Source: Tolypeutes matacus
Taxonomy: Eukaryota > Chordata > Mammalia > Cingulata > Chlamyphoridae
Direction of reading: 5' to 3'
Length of the DNA: 64,000 nt
Assembly: GCA_026826555.1 (NCBI GenBank)
Contig: JAKSZT010054304.1
Span: 30,103,807-30,167,806 of the forward strand
Under the pieces are notes generated by a model. That model did no database searches, was not told where the DNA came from, and was given only the letters and a program-made list of their open reading frames with translations. Position numbers and translations under genes: made by a program. Positions 13,435-23,755 of this stretch are shown one piece after another (positions within the stretch are counted from its first letter, which is position 1; every line of letters starts with the position of its first letter).

Positions 13435-13888
13435 TGCGTTAATCAGGGTTCTCTCATGAAACAGAATCATCAGGAGATATCTTTTAATATAATATGAGAT
13501 TTTATAAGAGTCTCTCATGTGACCGTGGGGATGCACAAGTCCAGGTTCCACAGGCAGGCTGCAAGCCAGGGGCTCTGATGACAGTCTGATGAAAGGTCCT
13601 TGATGAGTGTCTGGGAGAAGTTGGCTGTCCAAAGACGAGCTGGAAAATTCTCTCTGAATATTGAAATCACTTCCCCTTTTAAGGCATTCAACTGATTGGA
13701 TAAAAGCATCACCCATTGCTGATGCAATCTCCCTGATTGATGCAGATATAATCAGCCATCCATGCAGTAAACTCACTGGTGATCGAAGTTCATAAATGCT
13801 CTTGTATTACAATTAGCCCAGGGCTTGCTGGACCTAAAACATGCACACAATTACCTGGCCAAGTTGACACATTAGCCTAACCATCACA
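13435..13888 (-). mobile_element. Antisense LTR (ERV-L-like family) in an L1 3' region
   Basis: In reverse complement it is collinear with the LTRs at 979-1418 and 54471-54939. It opens TGCGTTAATCAGGGTT and closes TAACCATCACA on the plus strand, corresponding to the family's ...TAATACA end and TGTGATGGTTA start. L1 3' sequence resumes on either side at a point continuous in L1-b (around 45485). I could not find an exact target-site duplication. It appears to be a solo LTR. Confidence 0.85.
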
Positions 13889-14050
13889 CCGTGTCTGAAT
13901 TGGAGGTGGAGTGGACATCACCATCCTGGAATCCTCAGGATTGGGGAATGAACTATGGACTGGAGCGGACTTACTGGTATTCTGCAATACACTTGTTGTG
14001 ATTCTACCAATGGAAGAAATTACAGCATTGATTTGGGGGCAGTGGCCACT

Positions 14051-14076
14051 GGGGGCTCTGGGGGTAGGGGGTAGGG
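14051..14076 (+). other. G-quadruplex-forming motif in L1 3' region
   Basis: Runs GGGGG, GGGGG, GGGGG and GGG are separated by loops of 4, 2 and 2 bases, which meets the usual four-run rule for an intramolecular G-quadruplex. G-rich tracts in L1 3' UTRs are a known feature of mammalian L1s. Confidence 0.75.
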
Positions 14077-14414
14077 AAAGACATTTGTAATGTAGGGGCT
14101 TTTTCAGGACTTGGGAATCCTCCTAAATGGCATTGCAATAACAGATATATGCCATTATATATCTTCCCATAGCCTGTAGAATTGTATGGTGAAGAGTGTA
14201 ATCTACAATGTGAACTATGGTCCATGCTCAATGGCAATACCCCAGGATGTGTTTATCAATTTCAATGAATGTGCCACACTAATGAAGGATGTTGTTTATG
14301 TGGGAGGGTATGGGATGTGTTGGGATTGGGGCATATAGGAACCCCTATATTTTTTGTCTAACATTTGTGCAATTGAAGTATCTTTAAAAAAATAAAAATT
14401 ATATATTTAAATTT

Positions 14415-15475
14415 TTTAAATGGGTGAAAAGGCAGCTGACTCAATGGGAGAAAATATTTGGAAATCACATAACCAATAAGGGTTTGATATCCACGATATA
14501 TAAAGAGATGCTACAACTCAATAATAAAAAGACAAATGACCCAATTAAAAAATGGGCAAAAGACTTGAATAAACATTTGTTAAAAGAAGAAATACAAATG
14601 GCAAAAAAACCATGAAAAAAATGTTCAGCATCACTAGTGAATAGGGAAATGCAAATCAAAGCTACAATAAGATATCATCTCACATCTCTTAGAATAACCA
14701 CTAATAAAAAGACAGAGAACTACAAGTGTTGGAGAGAATATGGAGAGATAGGAATGCTTATTCACAGTTGGTGGGAATGCAGAATGGTACAGCCACTGTG
14801 GAGGACTGTTTGGCAGTTCCTGAAGAAGTTGAATACAGATTTGCCATGTAACCTGGCACTACCACTACTGAGTATATTCCCAGAAGACTGAAAGCAGTGA
14901 CATGAACAGACATCTGCACAATGGTGTTCATAGCAGTATTATTCACAATTGTCAAAATTTGGAAACAACCCAGGTGACCATCAATCAATGAATGGATAAA
15001 CTGTAGTGCATACATATGATGGAATATTATGCAGCTGTAAGAGGAAACATAGTCATAAAGCATATGACAAAATGGACAAACTTGGAGGACATTATGTTGA
15101 GTGAAGCAAGCCAGACAGAAAGGAGAAACACTATATGATTCAGCTAACTATAAACTAAATATATTGTGGAATCTCATGGGTCATCAGAAAATAAAATGAA
15201 GTTAGAGAATGGAAAGCTATGGGTTAACTTGTGCAGAATTGGTAGAAAGTATGTGTGGTAATCTTTAAAAATGAATAGAAAAGGTGAAAGTACAACATAA
15301 TGTTTGTAACTAACAGTACTATTATATGGGTATAATAGTGGTTTAAAGAGAAAGTCTAAGGTCATAAATAATACTTAAAAGAAAGCTTAAAAAATGTAAC
15401 ATGGGGCTGTATAGCATAGTAAAGCTGCATGTGAAATATGAATAGTAAAATTGCATATATAAGAATGTTTTTCTT
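14415..15475 (+). mobile_element. 5'-truncated L1: end of ORF2 and 3' UTR
   Basis: It starts abruptly after the previous L1 tail. Peptides typical of the L1 ORF2 C-terminus follow in order: [19 protein letters not shown], then the cysteine-rich stretch read as KCWREYGEIGMLIHSWWEC at about 14727-14783. Frames are broken beyond 14615. The 3' UTR (about 15060-15475) resembles that of the older L1 at 5060-5500 rather than the long two-module form. Confidence 0.8.
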
Positions 15476-15479
15476 TGAA

Positions 15480-15850
15480 ACAGGATAAATATTTGTTTAT
15501 ATTAAATGATGTTAATGTCAGACAAAAGAACATTATGCTATATGAAAGAAACCAGACACAAAGTACTACATATTGAATGATTCCATTTATATAAAATGTA
15601 AATATAAATCAATTTATAAAGATGAAATTTAATCAGTGGTTATGTAGGGCTGAGGAATGATAGAGTTTTGAGCGGTGACTGTGAAGGAATATGGAGTTTT
15701 TCATTTTGGAGTAATGAAATTGTTCTAAAAATTTTTATGGTGATGAATGTACAACATTGTGATTATACTAAAGTAAAGCCACTGATTATACACTTTGGAT
15801 AGATTGAATAGAATGTGAGTATATCTCAATAAAACTGCTTAAAAATAAAG
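15480..15850 (+). mobile_element. Ancient L1 3' end
   Basis: It contains blocks typical of old mammalian L1 3' UTRs: ATGATTCCATTTATATAAA, TTTTGGAGTAATGAAATTGTTC and the terminal GTATATCTCAATAAAACTG with a polyadenylation signal. No coding content. Confidence 0.75.
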
Positions 15851-15894
15851 AAATAAATGTGCAAGTGTAGTTAGAAATAGCAACTATTGTAGAA

Positions 15895-16021
15895 AGAAGG
15901 AAGGGAGGGAGGGAGGGAGGGAGGGAGGGAGGGAGGGAGGGAGGAAGGAAGGAAGGAAGGAAGGAAGGAAGGAAGGAAGGAAGGAAGGAAGGAAGGAAGG
16001 AAGGAAGGAAGGAAGGAAGGG
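15895..16021 (+). repeat. Compound tetranucleotide microsatellite, (GGGA)n then (GGAA)n
   Basis: About 11 GGGA units run into about 19 GGAA units, nearly pure. Its long Leu/Pro/Ser frames on the minus strand are artefacts of the repeat. It follows an L1 tail, a common birthplace for microsatellites. Confidence 0.97.
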
Positions 16022-16099
16022 GAAACCAATTGCAAATTTGCATCTACCCAAAAAAATGAAGAGCTCTGCACATATTAAATATGTGGCTGAATATAAAAT

Positions 16100-18760
16100 G
16101 AACATTATCCCAGTGTAAAAAAAATTCTTTTACATATAATTGACTTTAAAACAAAAATTATAAAAATGGATTTTGGGGTTTTAATGTATATAGAGGCAAA
16201 ATTTATAAGAATAGGACAAAAGAATTTGAATGGGTAAAAAAATACAATGGTATAAATTTCTTACACAAAACATGATGTTATATGATATATGAAGGTAAAC
16301 CATGAGAAGTTAAATACAGTCCCTAAAGCAGTAATTAGAAAACTAAAGCAAATCTATATAGTTAATTAGTAAATATTGCAGAAAAGAGAGAATCATAAAA
16401 GCCCAATTTATTTACAAAAGGCAAGATAACAGGGAATAAGTAGGGGTATGGAAGAGTCTATGGGACAAAAAAAAATTAAAAAATAGCAAAATGGTAGTCT
16501 TAAACACAACAGTATCAACAATTACATTAGACAGAAATGTTCTAAAGAGCTCAATTAAAAGGAAGAGATTGTCATACAGTTTTTAAGGGAAAAGGCATTA
16601 CCTAGGAAATTCCTTAAATATTTGGAAATTAAACAACATGCTTCTAAAAATCCCATGTGTGATGGAGGAAATCACAAGGAAAAGTGGCAAATATTTTGAA
16701 TAGCAAAACTATTGAGACATAAAATTTGTCAGAAGCAGTGAAAGTAGTGCTTAAGTGGGAAATTTATAGCATGAAATGTTAATATTAGATAAGAAGAAAT
16801 GTTTCAAATTAGTGATCTACGTTTCCATCTTATAGTACTAGATAAAGAAGAGAACATTAAGTCCGGAGTACACAAGAGGAAGTGAATAATAAAAAGTGAG
16901 AATTAATAGAAAAATGAAAAACAATAGAGAAGTCCATGAAACTGAAAGTTAATCTTGAAAAAATATCAATAAAATTAGCAAACCTCTAGAGAGACTACAA
17001 AAACTCATCCAAGTTTATGTGGAAAGCCTGAATAGCCATTTTCTACATAGATATTTAATTCTTAGTTAAAACACTTCCCACAAAATAGAATACCAGACTT
17101 AAAAGGCTTAATAATATATTTTAGCCTATTTTAAAGGAAAAAACAATACTAATTCCACATAAACTCTTCCATAAAACTGAAAGAAGGGAACATTTCTCCC
17201 TCATTTTATGAGACCCGATTTACCCTGATAAAAAAGAAAGAAAACTTAATTTCCAGAAATGAAATATATAGATCAATATCCTTCATGAATCTCAATACAA
17301 AAACCATTACCAAAAATTAAAGGGTAATATTTTCTTGTTCAATTGAAAACATATTCCAGGGATGCAAGATTGGCTTGACCTCCAAACATCAAACAATGCA
17401 ACCAATTGTATTAGCAGCCTAAAAAAAAACCCATGTGGTCATCTTAATAAATGTAGAAAAGGCTTTTGAAAAAAAAGCCAATATGTATTCATGATAAAAA
17501 TTCTTAGCAAAGTAGGAACTGAAGAAATCTTCCTCAACTTAATAAGCAGTGCCAAATTAAAAAAGAGAGAGAGAGGAAAAAAAAGGATTACAACTAAGAA
17601 AATCCTATCTTCTAAGATAAGGAATATGACAGAGATGTTCATGCTTACCACTTTTATACATCATTATAATGGATGTCCAACCAGGGAAATGAGGAAAGGA
17701 ATATACATAAAGGTATATATATTGGAAATAAAAGTTAAGATGCCTTTATTCACAGATGAGAAGATCGTGTACAAAACAAAGCTAAGGAATTTATAAAACA
17801 AAGCAGAACTAGTGATTTCAGCAAGGTCCCAGGATACAAGGTCAAATAAAAAAAAACTCAACTGTATTTCTTCACAGTAGCAACAAGCAATTTTAAAAGG
17901 AAAGTTATTTTTTATTTATCACATAAAATAGCACTAAAAATCTTGCTCAAGAGCAAAGTCTAAGCTCTAGAAAAAATTGCCCAGAAAGAAAGTTGATTTA
18001 TATAATTAGAGAGACAAACATTTTTCATTGATAAGAGGCTCCAATAGTGTAAAAATGTCAATTATCCACAAATCAATCTATAGATTCAATACAGTCCCCA
18101 TCAAAATCCCAGCAGAATTTTTGTTGTTGAAAAGATTGACAAGCTGATTTTAAAATGTATTTGAATGTACAGAATAGAAAAGGCTCTGTTTTATGAGTAG
18201 CAATCAAAAGAGATTTGATGATGTTCGTACTATTTCACCAATATTTTTTAGTAAAAACAATTTAACAAGAGTCACAAATGACTGACTTTTAATAAGTCAA
18301 ATGAAGATTATGGTGGTATATTTTATCACACTTCTCAGAAAACTCATGAATTAATATAGTCAAATTTTAAAAACATGAACAACATGATCAATCTTGATCA
18401 AATAGCCATATATATTTAGATTTGGAAATCTGCATCCTAAAATTCAAGCATTCTTCCAGTGTTCCCATGCAACGTTCATAAAAGCTTAGCACACTATTTC
18501 ACAATGCAAGCCTTAACAAATAACTAGCATTCAGAAAAAAAGTTCTCTGGTAATAAAGAAAAAAAAAAAAAAATGTAGACAATCTAAAACAATAAACAAA
18601 AAAAATTCTTTTTTGGAAAATTTTATTATAATAATCTGATTCTAATAAATTTGCATCTTAAAAGAAAAAAAAATTTGTAGAAAAAATGAATTGGCAAAAT
18701 TGAATCAAAATATATAACTAACATAATAAATCTAAAACTATTAAAACAACTGAATTGTTA
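16100..18760 (+). mobile_element. Ancient, heavily decayed L1 (ORF2 region)
   Basis: Scattered fragments follow the order of L1 ORF2. A segment near 16900-17000 matches the peptide region before the reverse transcriptase. 17260-17470 matches the region containing the finger and palm motifs (ATATTCCAGGGATGCAAGATTGG corresponds to the GF-IPGMQG-W stretch, and GTAGAAAAGGCTTTTGA to the EKAFD motif). Similarity continues to about 18250. There are frequent stops and indels, so this is a fossil copy. Its ends are vague. Confidence 0.65.
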
Positions 18761-19056
18761 AACAGTCTGGGCACCAGGCCCACATGTTATCACATAATCT
18801 CCCAGAGAATAGAAAAGGCAAAACAACCCAACTTACGTTTTTTTAGTTTATTATAGCCCTTACACCTAAACTGTTAAAAATTAGTAAGTAAAAGGAAAGT
18901 TATAAAACAACTGAATTGTGAACTTAGATACAAAATTTAAATGAAATATTACCAATGCAAATGTATTGCTAGAGGTGATAATAAAAGAGATTCATTAATT
19001 TAGTATTAACCTATTCCAGGAGGAAAACCATATAATCAACAGTGGCAGAAAAAACA
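18761..19056. other. Unassigned AT-rich stretch
   Basis: Nothing recognised. Confidence 0.4.
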
Positions 19057-19176
19057 CTCAATAATATCTTTTTTTTCTCTTTACTGGGAGGTCCCAGGTA
19101 TTGAACTCAAGTCCCTCCATATGGGATATGGACACCCAATCATTTGAGCCACATCTGCCCTGCTCAATAATATCTT
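19057..19176. repeat. 14-bp target-site duplications flanking a SINE
   Basis: CTCAATAATATCTT occurs at 19057-19070 and again at 19163-19176, exactly bracketing the antisense SINE. Confidence 0.95.
19071..19162 (-). mobile_element. Short tRNA-derived SINE, antisense
   Basis: A 92-bp copy; the plus strand starts with a T run and ends CACATCTGCCCTG. In reverse complement it shows the head with an A-box-like TGGCTCAAATGA and a B-box-like GAGTTCAATACC. Only the tRNA-like head and A-tail are present, with no longer body. Perfect 14-bp target-site duplications show L1-type insertion. Confidence 0.93.
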
Positions 19177-20144
19177 AATTACAATATTCATTGCTAGTAA
19201 ACCTGTAATAAAAAGAAAATTCCTTTGTCTGATATGATATATGTAACTAAAATCTATGGTATACATGAAATTTAATGCCAAAATACGAAAGTTTGTCCTT
19301 TAAAATCTGAAACTAGACAAGGTGGACTGTTATCACTGAAGTGTCTAATGCAATAAAACAAGAAAGAGGAAGAAAATCCTTAAGGAAAAGAATATCACTG
19401 TCTAAAAAAGTTCACTACGATAAAAAAAGGAGTTCAGAAGGGCAGAAGAAGGGCCTGTGTGCAAATCCTGAGTTGAGAAAAAGCTAAGTGTGCTAGAGGA
19501 AATGGCAGAAGGTTAATGTATAATGTTCACGGTAGGTTAGGGCAAAAAATTACAAAAATTTGCACTGGGAAATGCACAGGGAATCCTATAGAGCTGTTTG
19601 GAAAGAACATTGGGAAGTTAGTAATGTTTTAAGTAGAGAGAATCATGACCTGATTTCATTTTTTAGAATTATTCTGACTGATATAGTAGGGTAGCTATAT
19701 AGATTGAGATAAGAGACACCTCATATAATTCTTTCTCTAAATAGAGGTGTAGATAATGAGAGAATTGTGATGTGGATTTTTTATATATGTAAGAGCCAAG
19801 ATAGTGGTTCTCTATAACTTTTCATCACTCATTTTTTTTCCTTTGTGGAAAATGTATAGATGGACAGAGTATTAATATTGGATCATTGTTAAAAAGCAGG
19901 TGACAGACTGCTAACCTATATTTTCTTCTCCTTTTCTGCAGGTGCCATTAGGAGTTGAAACCAGTTTCTTGGAAATAAAAGCCTATGATTTTCAGAAACT
20001 GGAATAAATAAGATTTATGCATGTACTAATTATTATCTGATAAAGTAATATTACAATTTGCCCAAACTTTATTCTCTTAAAATTTTTTCAGTAACTAGGT
20101 CTTCTTACAATTGCTTGAACATATGAGGTCTTAAAGAACACATT
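19177..20144. other. Unassigned stretch
   Basis: No coding frame of note and no repeat recognised. Confidence 0.45.
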
Positions 20145-20572
20145 TTGTGATTCTAGCATTGGAAGAAATTACAACATTGATGTGGAGGCAGTGACCACTG
20201 GAGGTTCTGGAGGCAGGGAGAGTAAAAAACAGTTGTAATATGGGGGCTTTTTCGGGACTTGGGAATCGTCCTGAATGACATTGTAATGATAGATATAGGC
20301 CATTTTATATAATCACATAACATGCAAACCTGTGTGGGAGAGAGTATAGACTACAATGTGAACTATGGTCCATGCTCAGTGCCAAAGCCCCAGGATGTGT
20401 TTACCAATTGCAATGAATGTGTCACACTACTGAAGGATATTTATGTGGGAGGGAGTGGGAGGTGTGGGGAGTGGGGCATATGAGAATCCCCATATTTTTT
20501 ATGTAACATTTATGTAATCTAAGTATCTTTTAAAAAATAAAAATTATATATATTATTTTTTAAAAAAAGAAT
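20145..20572 (+). mobile_element. 5'-truncated L1: last ~430 bp of the long 3' region
   Basis: Collinear with 13995-14400 and 45590-46110: GTGATTCTAGCATTGGAAGAAATTA, GGGGGCTTTTTCGGGACTTGG, CCCAGGATGTGTTTACCA, then an A-rich tail. The flanks AAAGAACACATT (left) and AAAGAATATATT (right) may be a diverged target-site duplication. Confidence 0.85.
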
Positions 20573-20814
20573 ATATTAATCTCAGAAACGTCTCAGGACC
20601 TTTGTTCTTATTCTTTTACACCTGGTAAGATTCTTCTTTCAGATATCAGCATGGATCCCTCTCTAACCACAGTACATAAAAGTACACCCCACTCTTATCA
20701 ACATATTTCTCCATACATGAATTTTTCTTGATATTTTCACCAAGATAATTATATTTCTTAGTGTTTTTTTTTTTTTCTTTCTCCCCACTGAAATTTAACC
20801 CACATGAGAGAAAG

Positions 20815-20920
20815 GACATGATCTGTTTTGTCCTTTATTATATCCAAGTACCTAGGTGAAAAGCAGGCACATTTTGACATTCAGTAAATATTGCTGAATG
20901 AATGAATGAATGAATGATAC
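20815..20920 (+). repeat. Probable MIR/L2-type 3' end with (TGAA)n tail
   Basis: A spaced series of MIR/L2-like words (CCTAGG, GCAGGCACATTTTGACATTCAGTAAATAT) ends in GAATGAATGAATGAATGA. This tail is typical of L2/MIR 3' ends, but the body is too decayed for certainty. Confidence 0.5.
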
Positions 20921-21045
20921 ACAATATTAGATGAATATTATAGCTTCTATTTAAAATAGATTATGCTTATAGCATCTTAAAGCAGAAAGTATTCAAGAGA
21001 TGATGCTGTGTTTTTTGCAAATAATTTTTCCTCAAAATTATATAG

Positions 21046-21057
21046 GGAAAGTTTTTA
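21046..21057. repeat. Target-site duplication, 3' side of L1-a
   Basis: GGAAAGTTTTTA here is repeated exactly at 30425-30436 and marks the 3' edge of L1-a, which lies on the minus strand. Confidence 0.9.
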
Positions 21058-23755
21058 TTTATTTATTTATTTATTTATTTTAATTTATTTATTTTTTGTT
21101 GTGGGTAAAAATCAAAATTTTCACAATACATACCAATATTTGTAAAATGATATATAAATATATATGCATATATGTGCATTTGATTACAAAAATGTTATTT
21201 ATATATATATATATATATTTTTTTTTAAAGGTGCTTAGATTACCTAAATATTACATGGAAACTACAGGGATTCCCATATTCCCCACCTCTCACACCTCCC
21301 ACCACATCCCACACAAACATCTCCCACAAGTGTGGCCCATTACCCTCAATGGACCTACACATCCTGGGGCCTTGCCACCAACCATAGACCACAGTTCACA
21401 CCGTAGACCACACTATCTCCCACACAGTTGTGAATGGTGTGTGCTGATTTAAAATGGCCTACATCCATTGCAACAACGGCACTCAGGACCACCTCCAATT
21501 CCTGAAAAAGCCCCTGTATTTCAACTGCACATCCCCTCCCTGCCCCGAAAGTGTCCAGTAGCCACCTGCTCCACCTCACTGTTATAATTTCTTCCATTGC
21601 TGGAATCACCATATGTGTACAACAGAATACCATTAAGTCCACTCTAGTCCATAGTTCTTCCCCGAATCCTGAGGGGACTGGGATGGTGATGTCCACTTCA
21701 CCTCCAAGTGAGAGAGGGCTTATATCCCATGGATATGGTGAGTGGGATGATCCTGCCTGCAGATGCAGGCCCTCTCCATACCCTGGGATTGCGGTTGCCC
21801 ATCGTTGTCTCCTCACCAGGTGACTTGGATGAGTCCATTGAGCTGTAGGGTAGGAGTTGCAGCTCCACCGAGATTCCATGCACACCTGGCACATAGGTAG
21901 GCCAGAGGCTCCAGTTTCTGGAAGTATACCTAAAAACTCCAACATCACATATAGGTTTGAATAGAAGGGACTGATGAACCATGTGCAGGGAGGACTTATT
22001 TGAGTCCAACTCTGTCACTCTCAGGAGCACAGATTCCAAAATAGAGCCCACTGATAAGGCATCCGTCTCTGGGGCTATTCCCCCTTATATAGGACCTGGG
22101 TGTCTCCAGAGCCCTCAGGAGCCCCTCTGTGTGGGGTGATATGCACTTTGATGTTCTATGAGATCCTACTGAGGTGTGCATAAGCGTTACCTCGGGGTGA
22201 CCTCCCGACTCTCTTTGAAGTCTCTTAGCCACTTGAACTCATTTGTCTTTACCTTTTCCCCCTTTTATTCAAGGTCTTTTTCCAGTCATGTTGCCAGTTG
22301 GCACTTGGTATTAATCCCTCGTTGCCAGGGAGGCTCATCCCCGGGAGTCATGTCCCACATTGGGGGGAAGGTAATGCATTCATATGCTGAGTTTGACTTA
22401 GAGAGAGGCCACATTTGAGCAACTAGGAGACTCTCAGGTGGCAACCCTTAGGCACCCCATAACAGTAAGGTAAGTTTCAGTTACAAGAGCAAAGACTCAC
22501 AAGGGTAGTAATCAATGACAAGAACTCATCTGTGGACCATCCTCTTTTGACAGACACTGTCCCTGCACTCAGAGGACTGTTGCTGCTCCCTTGGAGAATG
22601 TGGCAGAGCTCTCCAGGCTAGGAATTCAGATTCCCTCATTTATTGAGTGATTGTCCACCCACCGTGACCATGCCCCATCCTTTGATCATTTGAACAATTT
22701 TGTATCTCTTTCATGTATATTCAGATGAACTTACTCCCATGAATCCCTCCTCCTAGACACCACCCACCAATAATCCCCTGCAGCACCCATTGTAACCCTT
22801 CTGTGATCTAAATCTTCAATGAACATGTAGCCCATATAATAATCAAATACACTTAATAGGAAAAAGAAACAACAATGATAAGCTTACATGCAAGAGACAA
22901 ACATAAGGAAACGCAGGAAAAAACAAAACAAACAAACAATCAAACAAAAAACAAGACAAAACAAAATATAATTAGCAGACTGGGACATTCAAAAAAATGG
23001 AAAAAAAAAGCAAAAGAAATGCCTTTAAAAAAAATAATTCTTTTTTTCCCTTTTATCACTGTGTTATCGGATGTCCGCTGTGCCGTGCCACCTTCCCCCT
23101 CTCAATCCCTAGTGTCTCCCAAATTTTCATTTACTTTTCAAAGAAGTTTTAGGTCACAGCAAAGTCACACACAGAATGCCAGAGACTCCCAGATACCAAA
23201 CCACGCCCCCTTTCCACACCCCATATTAAAACCCTGTTTTTTTTGGATGTTAGCATTGTTATAACTGTTATACAGACAGCAAAATATAGCAACTAAACAT
23301 TGTAAATGATTTACAGTGTCGTTTACAATTTAGATGATACAGTTTAATAAGTTTTGATGATATTTACCGTGTCCTGTGTCCATTACTGTAAGGTAATGAA
23401 AAACCTTTCCCATGACCACTAAATACCCCATTAGATCCTAACTGTTCCTTCCTCCCCACCACCCTGGGGCATATGACACTGCCCTGTCTTGACTCATAGA
23501 ATGTGAAGATTCATAGTTGCATGCCCTGGGTATTTGAAACTGCCCTTCCTAATCTACCCACCTGTCAACACTGCACAACCAAACCCAGTAATATCACTAC
23601 CCATCTGTCCTATCCTTCAATATGCAACTATACTCTATCCCTTTTCCATAGATTATGTCCATATGGGTGATGGCTCAAAGCCTGCTCTTCTCTTTCTCTC
23701 CCTTGTGACCTATCTTTCAGACAATGGTTCTCAGTGACTGCTCACTTTCCTCAGT
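21058..23755 (-). other. L1-a 3' region, two modules
   Basis: The part next to ORF2 (23755 down to about 23045, module A) ends in an A/T-rich hinge. The distal part (about 22990 down to 21100, module B) ends in the A-rich tail. Module B matches L1-b closely (about 5% different by eye), whereas part of module A differs more. Two overlapping sense frames (117 and 197 codons) are open in module B, but see the findings for why they are probably not genes. Confidence 0.8.

Larger units (their letters stand above)
11395..14410 (+). mobile_element. Long L1 3' region (about 2.6 kb without the LTR insertion)
   Basis: This block is collinear with the sequence following ORF2 in L1-c (62780-64000), and further on with the ends of L1-a and L1-b. 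The first module is about 11395-12110 and ends GTGACTTTACTGTGACCTAA then an A-rich stretch. An AT-rich hinge follows (12190-12380). The second module runs 12390-14380 and ends with ATAGGAACCCCTATATTTTT, AAGTATCTTT and an A-rich tail. It has no real open frame. An antisense LTR (13435-13888) interrupts the second module. With the inverted ORF2 piece at 11085 it forms one L1 insertion. Confidence 0.75.

Noticed and set aside
15786..16105. Three overlapping minus-strand frames of 66-85 codons rich in Leu, Pro and Ser
   Set aside because: They are translations of the GGGA/GGAA microsatellite and have no independent coding evidence.
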